This document shows, piece after piece, positions 36,382-45,401 of a DNA stretch of 59,915 nucleotides. The DNA is from Streptomyces rochei (GTDB lineage Bacteria > Actinomycetota > Actinomycetes > Streptomycetales > Streptomycetaceae). Every line of letters starts with the position of its first letter. The first letter of the stretch is position 1. The notes below the pieces were generated by a model, which was not told the DNA's origin, searched no databases, and saw nothing but the letters and a program-made list of their open reading frames with translations. Both the position numbers and the translations under genes were made by a program. The stretch spans positions 1 through 59,915 of the forward strand of contig MUMD01000006.1 in NCBI GenBank assembly GCA_002155895.1. Direction: 5' to 3'.

Positions 36382-37407
36382 TCAGGTGGACGTTCGTTCC
36401 GGCCGGGTTCGCTGGGGCGGGAAGGCTCGCCGGTAGTCACTGGGGGAGACACCGACGCGCTTGAGAAAGTGGTGGCGCAGGTTGTTGGCCGTGCCGAGGC
36501 CGGTGAGCGCACCGATCCTCTCAACCGGCAGTGCCGTCGACTCCAGCAGGCTCCGGGCCAGACTCAGACGCTCGTTCAGCAGCCACTGCAAGGGCGTGGT
36601 GCCGGTGGCTTCCTGCAGGCGTCTGTAGAAGGTGCGTGGGCTCATGGCCGCTCGCAGGGCCAGGTCCTCGACGGTCAGCGGTTCGTCAAGGTGCGCTCGC
36701 GCCCACGCCAGTACGGGGGTCAGTCCGGCGTCGTCGGTGACGGGCACGGGCATGTCGATGAACTGCGCTTGACCGCCGGGCCGATGGGCAGGCACGACCA
36801 TACGCCGGGCCAGCTGGTTGGCGACATGCGCACCGAGATCGAGTCTCACCAGATGGAGACACAGGTCAAGGCCCGCGGTCAGGCCCGCGCTGGTCAGCAC
36901 GTCGCCCTCGTCCACGTACAGGACCGAGTCGTCGAACGTCACCTTCGGGTATCGCTCAGCGAGCTGCGCAGTGTGCATCCAGTGGGCTGTGGCACGGCGG
37001 CCGTCGAGCAGTCCGGCCTCGGCAAGCGCGAAGGCGCCGTTACACAGGGAGACCATGCGGGCCCCCGCGTCGTGGGCCCGGCGCAGTGCGGTGACGAGTT
37101 CCGCGGGCAGGGGCTGTTCTCCCTCGACGCAGGAGTCTGGCACGGACGGCACGATGACGGTGTCGGCGCCGACGATGTCGTCGACGCCGTACGGGGTCCG
37201 GACGGTGAAACGGGCCCGGCCCGGCGATCCGCCATAGGCCTCCGCGAAGCGGTCGCCCACGCCGCACAGCCGGAAGTCGTACCAGGACTCGGCCAGATCG
37301 GGTTGCGGCTTCCCGAAAACCGTGCACGGGATGCTCAACTCATAGAGATCCCAAGAGGGGAGCTCTATCTCCTCCGTCACCACCACGGCGACTGACCCCA
37401 CTGTCAT
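36382..37407 (-). CDS. GlxA-like regulator (DJ-1/PfpI plus AraC HTH)
   Basis: 341 aa. N-terminal DJ-1/PfpI-like domain with LCNGAFALAEAGLLDGRRAT, where Cys sits at the nucleophile elbow; C-terminal AraC HTH with LALRAAMSPRTFYRRLQEAT and GLGTANNLRHHFLKRVGVSP. Related regulators respond to small metabolites. It is divergent from the imine-reductase-like gene, a plausible target. Its stop codon overlaps the edge of the transposase remnant, yet the C-terminus looks complete. Confidence 0.9.
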   Translation of the reverse strand: MTVGSVAVVVTEEIELPSWDLYELSIPCTVFGKPQPDLAESWYDFRLCGVGDRFAEAYGGSPGRARFTVRTPYGVDDIVGADTVIVPSVPDSCVEGEQPLPAELVTALRRAHDAGARMVSLCNGAFALAEAGLLDGRRATAHWMHTAQLAERYPKVTFDDSVLYVDEGDVLTSAGLTAGLDLCLHLVRLDLGAHVANQLARRMVVPAHRPGGQAQFIDMPVPVTDDAGLTPVLAWARAHLDEPLTVEDLALRAAMSPRTFYRRLQEATGTTPLQWLLNERLSLARSLLESTALPVERIGALTGLGTANNLRHHFLKRVGVSPSDYRRAFPPQRTRPERTST

Positions 37408-37558
37408 TCCGTGAAGCCTACGGCAGGAATTTGGTGGTCGGCGTCACCGGTGTCACTGTCCGGGGCCGCCCAGCACTGCGAACGTAGTCGCACATGATCG
37501 ACCGCCCGGCCGGAAGGCCCGCGGCATCACCCAGGACTCGGACAACAGGAGTTGAACC

Positions 37559-38443
37559 ATGCACACCGATCTGCAGGCCGTCACCGTCATCGGACTGGGA
37601 TCCATGGGCTCGGCGCTGGCCGCCGCGCTGCTTGACCGGGGGCACCCGCTCACCGTGTGGAACCGCTCGCCCGGCAAGGCCCGGCCCCTGGTCGAGAAGG
37701 GCGCACGCCTTGCCGACACGCCGGAGGAAGCCATCGCTGCCAGCCCCGTGACGCTCACCTGCGTATTCGACTACGACGTGCTGCGCACGCTGCTCGGCCC
37801 CGCCACCGGCGCCCTCGCGGGGCGGGACCTGATCAACGTCACCTCCGGGTCCGCTGAGCAGGCACGCGAGTTGGACAGCTGGCTCCGCCTCCACGGCGCC
37901 GGCCACCTCGACGGCGGAATCATGACTACCCCGCCCGGCGTCGGCGACCCGGCCATGATGTTCCTCTACAGCGGATCGCCCTCAGTCCTGGACTCCCACC
38001 GCCAGGTCCTCGAGGCGCTGGGAGAACCGGTCTACCTGGGCAACGACCCCGGCCTGGCCTCCCTGTACGACGCCGCCCTGCTCGGTCTGATGTGGTCCAC
38101 CCTGACCGGTTGGCTGCACGGCGCCGCCTTGGTGGGCGCCGACGGCGTCGAGGCCGGAGCGTTCACGCCCATCGCCGTCCGCTGGCTGACCGCGGTGTCC
38201 GGCTTCGTGACCACCTACTCTGCCCAGGTGGACGCCGCCGAGTACCCGGGCGACGACGCGACCGTCGACGTACAGATCGCGACGATCGACCACCTCATCC
38301 ACGCCGCACAGGCTCGGGGCATCGACACCGGGCTGGTTGCCCTGCTCAAGGCGACCATGCAACGCGCCAAGGCGGCCGGTCACGGTTCCGACAGCTACGC
38401 CAGCGTGATCGAGGTACTGCGGAAGCCGAGCGACCACGCCTGA
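37559..38443 (+). CDS. Imine-reductase-like NADPH oxidoreductase
   Basis: 294 aa, the usual size for imine reductases. ATG at 37559 with AGGAG 8 nt upstream. Rossmann motif GLGSMG (12-17) with WNRSPGKA for NADPH choice, then NVTSGSAEQARELDSWL, DGGIMTTPPGVG and the long interdomain helix LASLYDAALLGLMW. In this family the Asp/Tyr on that helix acts in catalysis; Asp is seen here. It would reduce cyclic imines to amines; the natural substrate is unknown. Divergent from the GlxA-like regulator. Confidence 0.87.
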   Translation: MHTDLQAVTVIGLGSMGSALAAALLDRGHPLTVWNRSPGKARPLVEKGARLADTPEEAIAASPVTLTCVFDYDVLRTLLGPATGALAGRDLINVTSGSAEQARELDSWLRLHGAGHLDGGIMTTPPGVGDPAMMFLYSGSPSVLDSHRQVLEALGEPVYLGNDPGLASLYDAALLGLMWSTLTGWLHGAALVGADGVEAGAFTPIAVRWLTAVSGFVTTYSAQVDAAEYPGDDATVDVQIATIDHLIHAAQARGIDTGLVALLKATMQRAKAAGHGSDSYASVIEVLRKPSDHA

Positions 38444-38538
38444 GCGGAACACTGGACCGCGCGCCCTCGCGGTGCGCGTTCGATCCCACTGCCCCTGACG
38501 AAGCAAGCCCGCATCAGTTCGCGTTCCGGACCGAAGCA

Positions 38539-39273
38539 TCAACCGCCGGCCAGAGTGCGGCCGAGGAGGGGGAGCAGGTGGTCCCAGTGAAGCTGCAGTG
38601 CCGCCGGATTGAAGGCGTCGGTGTCGGCCATGGTGAAGCCGTGGACGGTGTCGGGGTAGATCTCAGAGGTGTAGTCGACACCCGCGGCGTCCAGGGCCTG
38701 GTTGATTTCGCCGAGGGCCCCGGGCGTCAGGTCGGTTTCGGCGTGGCCGAAGTGGACCTGGGCGATGAGGCGGCGCAAGCTGTCGGACCCGGCGGCGCCC
38801 ACGGGAGCGTGGAATCCCGCGATGGCGGCCACTCGACCGGCGTGAGCAACAGCGGTGCGCACCGCCAGAAGGCCCCCTATGCAGTAGCCGGTCACCGCGA
38901 CGGGTCCCGCGCTGACCTCGGGCTGCGTGGTGAGGAACCCGAGGTAGGCGTCGGCGTCCCGCAAGGTCCGTTCGACGGTGTGCGCCTCGATCAGGGGCAT
39001 CAGTTGACCCATGACCGCGGTCCGCGCCTCTTCTCCGATGTGCTCGGGAAGTTCGACCACAGGTGCCGGGCCGTGCCGGTAGAAGAAGTTGGGAACGAGC
39101 ACGTAGTACCCGTGGCCGGCCAGTTCACGTGCCATCTCCCGCAGCACGGGTCGGATGCCGAAGCCATCCGCGTACATCAGCACCCCTGGGTGCCGCTCGC
39201 CGCCGTCGGGAAAGACGGCCAAGGCATCTGCCCGGCCGTCCGCGGTGGGAATGTGCAACATCTTGGTGGGCAT
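38539..39273 (-). CDS. Dienelactone hydrolase family protein
   Basis: 244 aa alpha/beta hydrolase. Nucleophile Cys131 in GYCIGG, Asp region in HAETDLTP, His in VHGFTMAD. The Cys nucleophile is diagnostic for dienelactone hydrolases of aromatic breakdown, but many homologues have other roles. ATG at 39273. It converges with the imine reductase gene and stands alone. Confidence 0.88.
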   Translation of the reverse strand: MPTKMLHIPTADGRADALAVFPDGGERHPGVLMYADGFGIRPVLREMARELAGHGYYVLVPNFFYRHGPAPVVELPEHIGEEARTAVMGQLMPLIEAHTVERTLRDADAYLGFLTTQPEVSAGPVAVTGYCIGGLLAVRTAVAHAGRVAAIAGFHAPVGAAGSDSLRRLIAQVHFGHAETDLTPGALGEINQALDAAGVDYTSEIYPDTVHGFTMADTDAFNPAALQLHWDHLLPLLGRTLAGG

Positions 39274-39797
39274 GAAGTCTCCTGTCGTGGTTGATATGTC
39301 CTCAGATCAACACGACGGAGGCGGAGCCCGCGCAACAGGGCAAGATCTTCGATCCAACGGCGGGCCCGCAGTGGCCCGCACAGTGCTCAGAGGAGCACCG
39401 GGTCGCCGATCCGTGTGTGGCGCAATGCCGTCCCGGTAGTCATCCCCATAGCCTAGTCCACCGCATCAGGCCGCTGCCAGGACTCCACGTATCGTGGACG
39501 GAACCCTGGCGTCCCTCGGCGACCACTACTCCATCGCCGAGCAGTCGAAGAACCACCGAAACTCCGCCTACGACCGAATCGTCATCAACGCCGCCACCCG
39601 GTTCGTCGTCGCTGCCGACCGACCGCTCACCGGCAACCGCAACAACTGCAGGGCAATGGACCACACGGGACCTGTCGGGCCAGGGCGTCCTTCCCGTACA
39701 ACCGCCCCCACCGCGAGAAGCGGTTCGTGAGCGCCGCTGCGGCCCGCACACTGCGGTCGTTCGTACTGGAACAGGGCCTGCTCGCGCGAGGGACCGT
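39274..39797. other. Intergenic region with an IS5-type fragment
   Basis: About 520 bases. The dienelactone hydrolase promoter must lie at the left end. The middle (about 39490-39665) is a decayed transposase fragment listed separately. The right end, 39670-39797, shows nothing firm. Confidence 0.5.
39490..39665 (+). pseudogene. IS5-like transposase fragment
   Basis: The frame reads IVDGTLASLGDHYSIAEQSK, NHRNS and later RPLTGNRNNCRAM. The VDGTL start of the catalytic domain and the PGNRND-like stretch before the next Asp match IS5-group transposases common in Streptomyces. The flanking sequence drifts and no full reading frame or terminal repeats remain. Confidence 0.6.
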
Positions 39798-40745
39798 TCA
39801 GGCGAGATCAGACTGGCCGCGAATCCCCTGAAGCGTGGTCGTCGCGGCGAATGCGTCGGAGATCGGCGCGATGAGCGAAGCGAAGCGGCGGGCGCCCGCG
39901 TTGCCGACGGGTGCCCACAGCGCGGCGCAGTACTCGTCCGTCTCCACTTCGATGCGCTCGCGTGCCGCACGGCCGGCGTCGGTGACCACGCCGTGGGAGT
40001 CGAGCCAGCCGCGCGCGACCAGGCGTGCCGTGGCCGCACTCCACGCGTCGTCGTCCCACCGGCGGGTCGCTCGCACGAGGGGCGTCGGGAGACTGCCGGT
40101 CGCGGTGTGCAGCACGAGGCAGTCGCACGGCCCGAGGCCGTTGTCGGCGAGTACGACGAGATGGGCGTCGCCGCGCCACTCGCGCGCCACCGTGATCTGC
40201 TGCCACAGCGCGACAAGAGGATCGGGTGGAAGTACGACCGAGGCGTTCGCGGCGGCCAGCACCTTGCCGGCGTAGTCGGCGCAGGCGAGGACCGGGTCGA
40301 TCAGCGACCGCGCCTCGGCGAGGTGATCGTCTGTGAGCTGTACGCCGACGCGCCGCATCGCCCGGCCGGCGGCACGGAAGCGTGCGGCCTGCCACCGCTC
40401 GGGCGGCGCGGCGTCCCACACGCCCGCCATGGCCCGCACCGCCCGCGGGCTGAAGTTGTAGAAGGCGGCGAGCGTGACCTGCCACGGGACCGCGCCCATC
40501 GCGGCCGACCGGAAGGCAAGATACGCCGGGCCGCGGTCGGTCACGCCGAGCCCGGCCGCCTCCTCGGCTGTTTCGGGGACGAGATAGATGAACAGGTGGG
40601 CGGCGCTGACGGCGCGGCTGACGTCGCGGACGGCGTCGAGGTCCATCGGGCCGTCGCCGGCGCGGGCGTGGTCGGTGACGGTGGTGCTGGTGACGGTGAA
40701 CGCGGCCGCCTGGGGGAGGCGGGCGAAGGGGTCGTCGGCAGGCAC
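39798..40745 (-). CDS. SCO6745-family protein
   Basis: 315 aa. Matches the actinobacterial SCO6745 family: HLFIYLVPE, GVTDRGPAYLAFRSAAMGAV, TLAAFYNFSP and a C-terminal RWDDDAWSAATARLVARGWL winged-helix-like part. The family is often annotated as a helix-turn-helix domain protein, but its function is not known. Divergent from a GntR regulator; a perfect palindrome between them suggests control by it. Confidence 0.82.
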   Translation of the reverse strand: MPADDPFARLPQAAAFTVTSTTVTDHARAGDGPMDLDAVRDVSRAVSAAHLFIYLVPETAEEAAGLGVTDRGPAYLAFRSAAMGAVPWQVTLAAFYNFSPRAVRAMAGVWDAAPPERWQAARFRAAGRAMRRVGVQLTDDHLAEARSLIDPVLACADYAGKVLAAANASVVLPPDPLVALWQQITVAREWRGDAHLVVLADNGLGPCDCLVLHTATGSLPTPLVRATRRWDDDAWSAATARLVARGWLDSHGVVTDAGRAARERIEVETDEYCAALWAPVGNAGARRFASLIAPISDAFAATTTLQGIRGQSDLA

Positions 40746-40806
40746 AGCTGTCGTTCCTTTCCGGACGAGGACGTCCTCATCGGCTGCTGAATCGACAGTA
40801 ACACCG

Positions 40807-40837
40807 ATAATCGATTATTGAAGAGATCGTCTAGGAT
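40807..40837 (+). promoter_or_regulatory. GntR operator and leaderless promoter
   Basis: Perfect 12-bp AT-rich palindrome ATAATCGATTAT (40807-40818), 14 nt upstream of a consensus-like -10 TAGGAT (40832-40837). The GntR ATG begins 6 nt after the -10 box, so the message should be leaderless and the palindrome sits at the -35 position. Confidence 0.75.
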
Positions 40838-40843
40838 GAGCTC

Positions 40844-41536
40844 ATGACTCAGACGGCCCACGCCTCGACCCCGCCGGGGAAGCAGATGCTTTCCGACCAG
40901 GTCTACGCACATCTGCGGGACGCGATCATGCGTGGGGACCACCCCCCTGGCGCTCCCCTCAAGCCGCAGGATCTCGCCAAGGAGCAGGGTGTGAGCCTGG
41001 CCGTGGTGCGCGAGGCACTTGTGCGGGTGGTCGGCGAGGGGCTCGCCGACCGGCTGCCCAACCGCGGTTTCGCCGTCCCGTCCTTCTCCGACCGCCGCTG
41101 GCAAGAGATCATGGAAGCCCGCCGGACCGTCGAACCGGCCGTACTGCGCATGTCCGTCGAGCGCGGTGACGTCGACTGGGAGGCCCGCGTGCGGGCCGCC
41201 CACCATCGCCTGGTGCGTACTCCGGCATTCGCGCCGGAGGAGGGCGAGTACTACACCGACGCTTGGGCCGAAGCGCACAGAGCCTTCCACCGCACGTTGC
41301 TGGAGGGGTGCGGCAACCGCGCACTGCTCGAGACGTTCGACCGGTTGTGGACCCAGAGCGAGCTGGCCCGCCGTTGGTCGGCGCACCGCAACCCCGACCG
41401 GGACGGTGCTCTGGAACACCGCAGGCTGGAGGAGGCGGTGCTGGCCCGCGACGCCGACACCGCGGCCGCGCTCCTGGTCCAGCACCTCACTTCGACCGCG
41501 GCCGCTCTGACCGACGATTCAGGCCAGGCCACCTGA
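40844..41536 (+). CDS. GntR/FadR-type regulator (FCD domain)
   Basis: 230 aa. Winged helix with QVYAHLRDAIMRGDHPPGAP and DLAKEQGVSLAVVREALVRV; C-terminal FCD ligand domain with EARRTVEPAVLRM and WAEAHRAFHRTLLEGCGN (His/Asp metal-type positions). Regulators like this respond to carboxylic acids. ATG at 40844; no ribosome site, leaderless promoter seen. Likely target: the divergent SCO6745-family gene. Confidence 0.9.
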   Translation: MTQTAHASTPPGKQMLSDQVYAHLRDAIMRGDHPPGAPLKPQDLAKEQGVSLAVVREALVRVVGEGLADRLPNRGFAVPSFSDRRWQEIMEARRTVEPAVLRMSVERGDVDWEARVRAAHHRLVRTPAFAPEEGEYYTDAWAEAHRAFHRTLLEGCGNRALLETFDRLWTQSELARRWSAHRNPDRDGALEHRRLEEAVLARDADTAAALLVQHLTSTAAALTDDSGQAT

Positions 41537-41581
41537 GAGGATCAACAGCGATCTGGTCCACCAAGTGTGCAAGAGGCAACT

Positions 41582-42004
41582 GTGGTTGATGACGTGCAGA
41601 CGTTCGAGCTGTTCCGGTTCGCGGATCCGGCCCAAAGCGTCGCGGTTGAGGTGAGGTGCGGTGCGCCTGTGGCGACGGTGGACCAGGAGCGCTACTACTC
41701 AGCCGAGATCGTGGTGAAGAGTGGCTTCGTTTCCGGGCGGGTCGGCCTGCAGGTGTCGCATGAGGACCTGGACGAGTGGGAGCGTTGCCTCGATGCCCTC
41801 CAGGCGGAGGAGGGGGCCGAGTGGCCGGCCGGTGACCGCAGCGCATGGGTGGACGTGGTCCCCGATGACCCTGTGGAGGTCACCGTGCACGACTCACCGT
41901 CGACGCAGATCGCGGTGCGGGTGCCGATCGACGTCGCTGCGGAGTGGCTGGAGGAGAACCGGCTGCGGTTGGCTCGCGTCCGTGCGGCTGTCTCCGCGTC
42001 CTGA
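41582..42004 (+). CDS. DUF5959 family protein
   Basis: 140 aa. GTG at 41582 chosen because AGAGG lies 5 nt upstream; a GTG 15 nt earlier is possible. The pattern SAEIVVKSGFVSGRVGLQVS, DLDEWERCLDAL and PIDVAAEWLEENRLRL matches the DUF5959 family of actinobacteria. Function unknown. No hint from neighbours: it lies between the GntR gene and the YceI gene. Confidence 0.72.
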   Translation: MVDDVQTFELFRFADPAQSVAVEVRCGAPVATVDQERYYSAEIVVKSGFVSGRVGLQVSHEDLDEWERCLDALQAEEGAEWPAGDRSAWVDVVPDDPVEVTVHDSPSTQIAVRVPIDVAAEWLEENRLRLARVRAAVSAS

Positions 42005-42198
42005 CAGGGCTCGCGGGATGTGGTGATCGTTGTGGGGGAGGGATCCGCAAGCCGGTGAACGCGCCTCGTCGCGACGGAGCGCACGCGATCCGGTGGGGTC
42101 GGCCGTGGGGGTGCCGTACCGCCTCCGATCGGCACCCCCGAACGGCCGGAAGGCGCCGGCCGGGCCGCAGCCCGCGTCAGGCGCCTCCCTGTGAGGGC

Positions 42199-43113
42199 CT
42201 ACTCCGGGGGCGTGGGCGTGTCGTGGGTGCGGTACATCGCCTGGACGTCCAGCTCGAGTTGCACGGTCGGTCCGACGACGGCGATGCCGCGGGCGAGCAT
42301 GGAACGCCAGTTGAGGGTGTAGTCCTCGCGGTGGAGTTCCGCCTTGGCGAGGGCCGCGCACCGCAGTTCCTGGTCGTAGCCCCCGTTGACCATCCCGAGG
42401 TAGGTCGTGTCGAGGCCGACGGAGCGGCTGGTGCCGTGCATGGTGAGCGTGCCGTGCAGGGTCCACTTGGAACCGCCGCGGTAGGCGAACCGGGTACTGG
42501 TGAAGTCGATATAGGGGTAGCGCTCGACGTCCAGGAAGTCGGCGGAACGCAGGTGGTTGTCACGGGTGTTGTTGCCCGTGGTGATGCTGGCGGCGTCGAT
42601 GCGCACCGAGACCTGCGAGTCGGCCATGTCCGGTGCGACGCGGATGCCGCCCTGGAAGCGGGTGAACCGGCCGTGGACGTGGGCCATCCCCACGTGCTTG
42701 GCGATGAACCGGATCGCGGTGTGCGGAGGGTCGAACAGCCAGGTTCCCGCCGTGGGGAGTTCCATCTGCCGGGCGGGCAGGAGCGCGATACGCATCGGGG
42801 GCAGAGCCACCCCGGCGGTGATGTCGAGGTTCTCGCGGCTGGGCGACAGGCCCTCGGCCACGGTCATCACGCTGTAGGAGCCCGGTGACAGCGTCGCTAT
42901 GAAGTAGCCGTGAGGGTCCGTGGTGCCGCGCGTCACAACCCGGTGGCTGTCCAGCGCGGTCACCGTGACCTCGGCTCCGCCCATGGGCTGCCCCATGGGA
43001 TCGACGACCTCGATGCCGAACGCTCCGGCATCGGGCGGCAGGGGCACCGAGATGCTCGCTCCGGCACCGGAAGCGCCGCGGGAACGCCGACGTCGCAGCA
43101 GCCCGAGGGCCAT
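42199..43113 (-). CDS. YceI-family protein with N-terminal Ig-like/CNA-B-type domain
   Basis: 304 aa. ATG at 43113 with GGTGG about 5 nt upstream. Residues about 25-115 form a carboxypeptidase-regulatory-like beta domain (GIEVVDPMGQPMGGAEVTVT, PHGYFIATLSPGSYSVMTVA); residues about 125-300 are a YceI lipocalin-like domain (GTWLFDPPHTAIRFIAKHVG, RGGSKWTLHGTLTMHG). YceI proteins bind isoprenoid lipids. Ordinary YceI proteins lack the first domain. No signal peptide is evident despite the extracytoplasmic look of both folds. Confidence 0.85.
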   Translation of the reverse strand: MALGLLRRRRSRGASGAGASISVPLPPDAGAFGIEVVDPMGQPMGGAEVTVTALDSHRVVTRGTTDPHGYFIATLSPGSYSVMTVAEGLSPSRENLDITAGVALPPMRIALLPARQMELPTAGTWLFDPPHTAIRFIAKHVGMAHVHGRFTRFQGGIRVAPDMADSQVSVRIDAASITTGNNTRDNHLRSADFLDVERYPYIDFTSTRFAYRGGSKWTLHGTLTMHGTSRSVGLDTTYLGMVNGGYDQELRCAALAKAELHREDYTLNWRSMLARGIAVVGPTVQLELDVQAMYRTHDTPTPPE

Positions 43114-43650
43114 GGGGTCCACCTTTCTCCACATGCGTCGCCGCCACGCGGCCCGCTCAGCGAGTGCGTTCGCGGTCGCCAAGTACCGTCCGACGACAGA
43201 AGGATGGTCGCGGATTCAACAGTCGTTGACGATCATAAAGCCGCCCACCTGCCGGGCCTTCCCTCCCATGTCAGCGCCGCTCAACACCCTGCCGCAGGAT
43301 GTGGGGTCACAAATCAGCACATCGAGGGGCCATATCGCCACACCTTGACTTCGCTTCTTTGCAGCCACGCTGTGGTGAAGAGCACGCAAGAGGGCCAGGA
43401 AGTTCACCATCGGTCTGCGAATTCACCACGGACCCGACACAGGCGGTGGTGCCTGCCGGCCAGGAGACCGTTCCAGGGGCGGCTCTTTCCGATCGCGGCC
43501 ATCGGCGAAGTGCACTCGCGACCCTCGCGCCACTCCGTCTGCCGCGGCTGGGCGAGGACGGCCCCGGGGCGAGCCGGGCCCGGTAGCCGTCCTTCTCCAG
43601 TCCGCCAGGCGCCTCATGAGACGCCGGCGGCTCCGTCTCTCCGAAGTGGA
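43114..43650. other. Intergenic region upstream of YceI
   Basis: About 537 bases with lower GC than the neighbours. A minus-strand TATGAT box near 43235 could serve YceI. No gene supported. Confidence 0.4.
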
Positions 43651-44484
43651 TCAGCGCAGCCCGGCGAAGAGGTCGCTCTCCGGTACGGGCGCGCCGGTGG
43701 CGTCCTGGACCCGTAGGAAGGTCTCCATGCCCATCAGCTCGCCGAACCTCTCCTTGCCCAGCTTGAGGAAGAAGATGTTCTCGCCCTGGCTGGCGTGCGC
43801 AGCCAGCGCGTCGTACTTCTGACCGCTGAACGCGGTGGTGTCCACCCACGTGGTGATCTCGTCGTCGGGGAGGCCGATCTCGGCCATCGCGGCGGCCTCG
43901 GCCGGATCCGGCTCAGGCATGTCCGGATGAAACTCGCGCATGATCTCCCCGAACCGCTGCATCCCCGAGCGGGGCATCGTGGTCCAGTACACCTTCGGTG
44001 TCAGCGCGGTCATCTCCAGCGCCGCCATCGTGATGCGGTGGGCCTGAATGTGGTCGGGATGGCCGTAGAAGCCGTTCTCGTCGTAGGTGACGACCACATC
44101 GGGTCGGTAGTGCCGCATGAGTTCCGCGAGTCGGGCCGCGCCTTCCTCCACGGGGGTCCGCCAGAAGGAGCCGGGGGCGTCGTTGCTCGGCCAGCCCATC
44201 ATCCCGGAGTCGGCGTAGTCCAGCATCTCCAGATCGCTGATCTTCAGCACGTCACAGCTCGCCTCGAGTTCTTGACGTCGCATCAAGGCGACCGCCGCCG
44301 GATCGTGCCCGGGATCGCCCGGCTTGACACCCCCCGGACCGTCGCCGCAACCGCCGTCGGTACACGTCACGAGAACCGTGCGGATGCCTTCGGCCGCGTA
44401 CCGCGCGAGGACCCCTCCGGTTCCGGTGGCCTCGTCGTCGGGGTGGGCGTGTACCGCCATCAGCGTCAAGGGCCGGTCGATCAT
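43651..44484 (-). CDS. PIG-L/LmbE metal hydrolase (Mca-like)
   Basis: 277 aa deacetylase-type zinc hydrolase. Start ATG 44484 with GGAGGA 7 nt upstream. Zinc motif HAHPDDEATG (12-21), TYDENGFYGHPDHIQAHRIT with the second His. It resembles mycothiol S-conjugate amidase (Mca), which cleaves toxin conjugates of mycothiol. A mycothiol-linked DinB/DUF664 protein is encoded just upstream on the same strand. Mca or a secondary-metabolite amidase are both possible. Confidence 0.85.
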   Translation of the reverse strand: MIDRPLTLMAVHAHPDDEATGTGGVLARYAAEGIRTVLVTCTDGGCGDGPGGVKPGDPGHDPAAVALMRRQELEASCDVLKISDLEMLDYADSGMMGWPSNDAPGSFWRTPVEEGAARLAELMRHYRPDVVVTYDENGFYGHPDHIQAHRITMAALEMTALTPKVYWTTMPRSGMQRFGEIMREFHPDMPEPDPAEAAAMAEIGLPDDEITTWVDTTAFSGQKYDALAAHASQGENIFFLKLGKERFGELMGMETFLRVQDATGAPVPESDLFAGLR

Positions 44485-44702
44485 GAAACAGTCCTCCTGC
44501 AGATATCGTCGTGTCCCGCCGCAGCGGCGGGCGTACCGCATCCGGCCCGGATCCTGGTGGGGCGGACGACCCTGTGGCCTCCGTACTCCCCCGCCGTGCG
44601 GCGCCGGTCTCTCATGCGATGCAACCGTGCGGGCCCGACCGGCTGTTCCCGATGCGGCCGTCGGGCGTGGGGCGAATGAGTCCGTTACGAGAGGCGCGGC
44701 TG

Positions 44703-45218
44703 TTAGACGCCGGTCTGTCCGTCGACCAGCTCACGCACGATGTCGAGGTGACCGTTGTGGCGGGAGATCTCTTCGATGAGGTGGAGGACCACCCAGCGCA
44801 GGTCCACGTGGCGCCCGTCGCCGATGGGACGCTCGGCCGTCGAGTCCAGGTCGCGGTCGGCCACCAGCCGGCGATAGCGGGCGCTCTGTTCCTCGTACTC
44901 GGCGAGAAGCTGCGGCAACGGGATGTCGACCGCCGTCCGCATCTCGGGGTCGGGGTCGTCGTCGGTCGCCGCCGTGAGCGGCCCCTCGGGCTCCTCACCG
45001 AGGAACATCACCTGGATCCAGTGGTACTCGACCCAGCGCAGATGGCTGATCAGCCCGCACATCGTCATCAACGGTGAATTCGGCAGCGGTGCCTTGCGGG
45101 CGTCTTCCTCGGACACGCCCTCACACTTGGCTCGCGCCGTGTCACGGGCGTAATCCAGGAAGGTGGCCAGCTGCGTACGTTCGTCCCATGTGGGGGGCGT
45201 ATCGGTTCGTTGTGTCAT
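44703..45218 (-). CDS. DinB/DUF664 family protein
   Basis: 171 aa four-helix protein. Start chosen at ATG 45218 (MTQRTDTPPTWDERTQLATF). The conserved His positions for a metal are GLISHLRWVEYHW near the middle and EISRHNGHLDIVRELVDG at the end. DUF664-type DinB proteins act in mycothiol- or bacillithiol-dependent reactions. Same strand as the Mca-like gene, 218 nt apart. Confidence 0.85.
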   Translation of the reverse strand: MTQRTDTPPTWDERTQLATFLDYARDTARAKCEGVSEEDARKAPLPNSPLMTMCGLISHLRWVEYHWIQVMFLGEEPEGPLTAATDDDPDPEMRTAVDIPLPQLLAEYEEQSARYRRLVADRDLDSTAERPIGDGRHVDLRWVVLHLIEEISRHNGHLDIVRELVDGQTGV

Positions 45219-45401
45219 CACGCGTGAGGTTCCCACAGCTCGGGGGCGGTGTCGCGTGAATTGGGCGCCGTGCGGGCACCGAACGCCGCTGACGCGGCGC
45301 CCCGCGGCTCGGTGACGACCGGCCCGCCCCCGTGACGACGGTTCCGGAGCGTCCGAAGTCGTGCCTGGCCTCGGTCGTGAGCCGCACGCGTCTCGTGGGG
45401 T

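Noticed and set aside
37441-37456. Palindrome CACCGGTG between the GlxA-like and imine reductase genes
   Set aside because: Only 8 perfect bases; too short and too common in GC-rich DNA to call as an operator.
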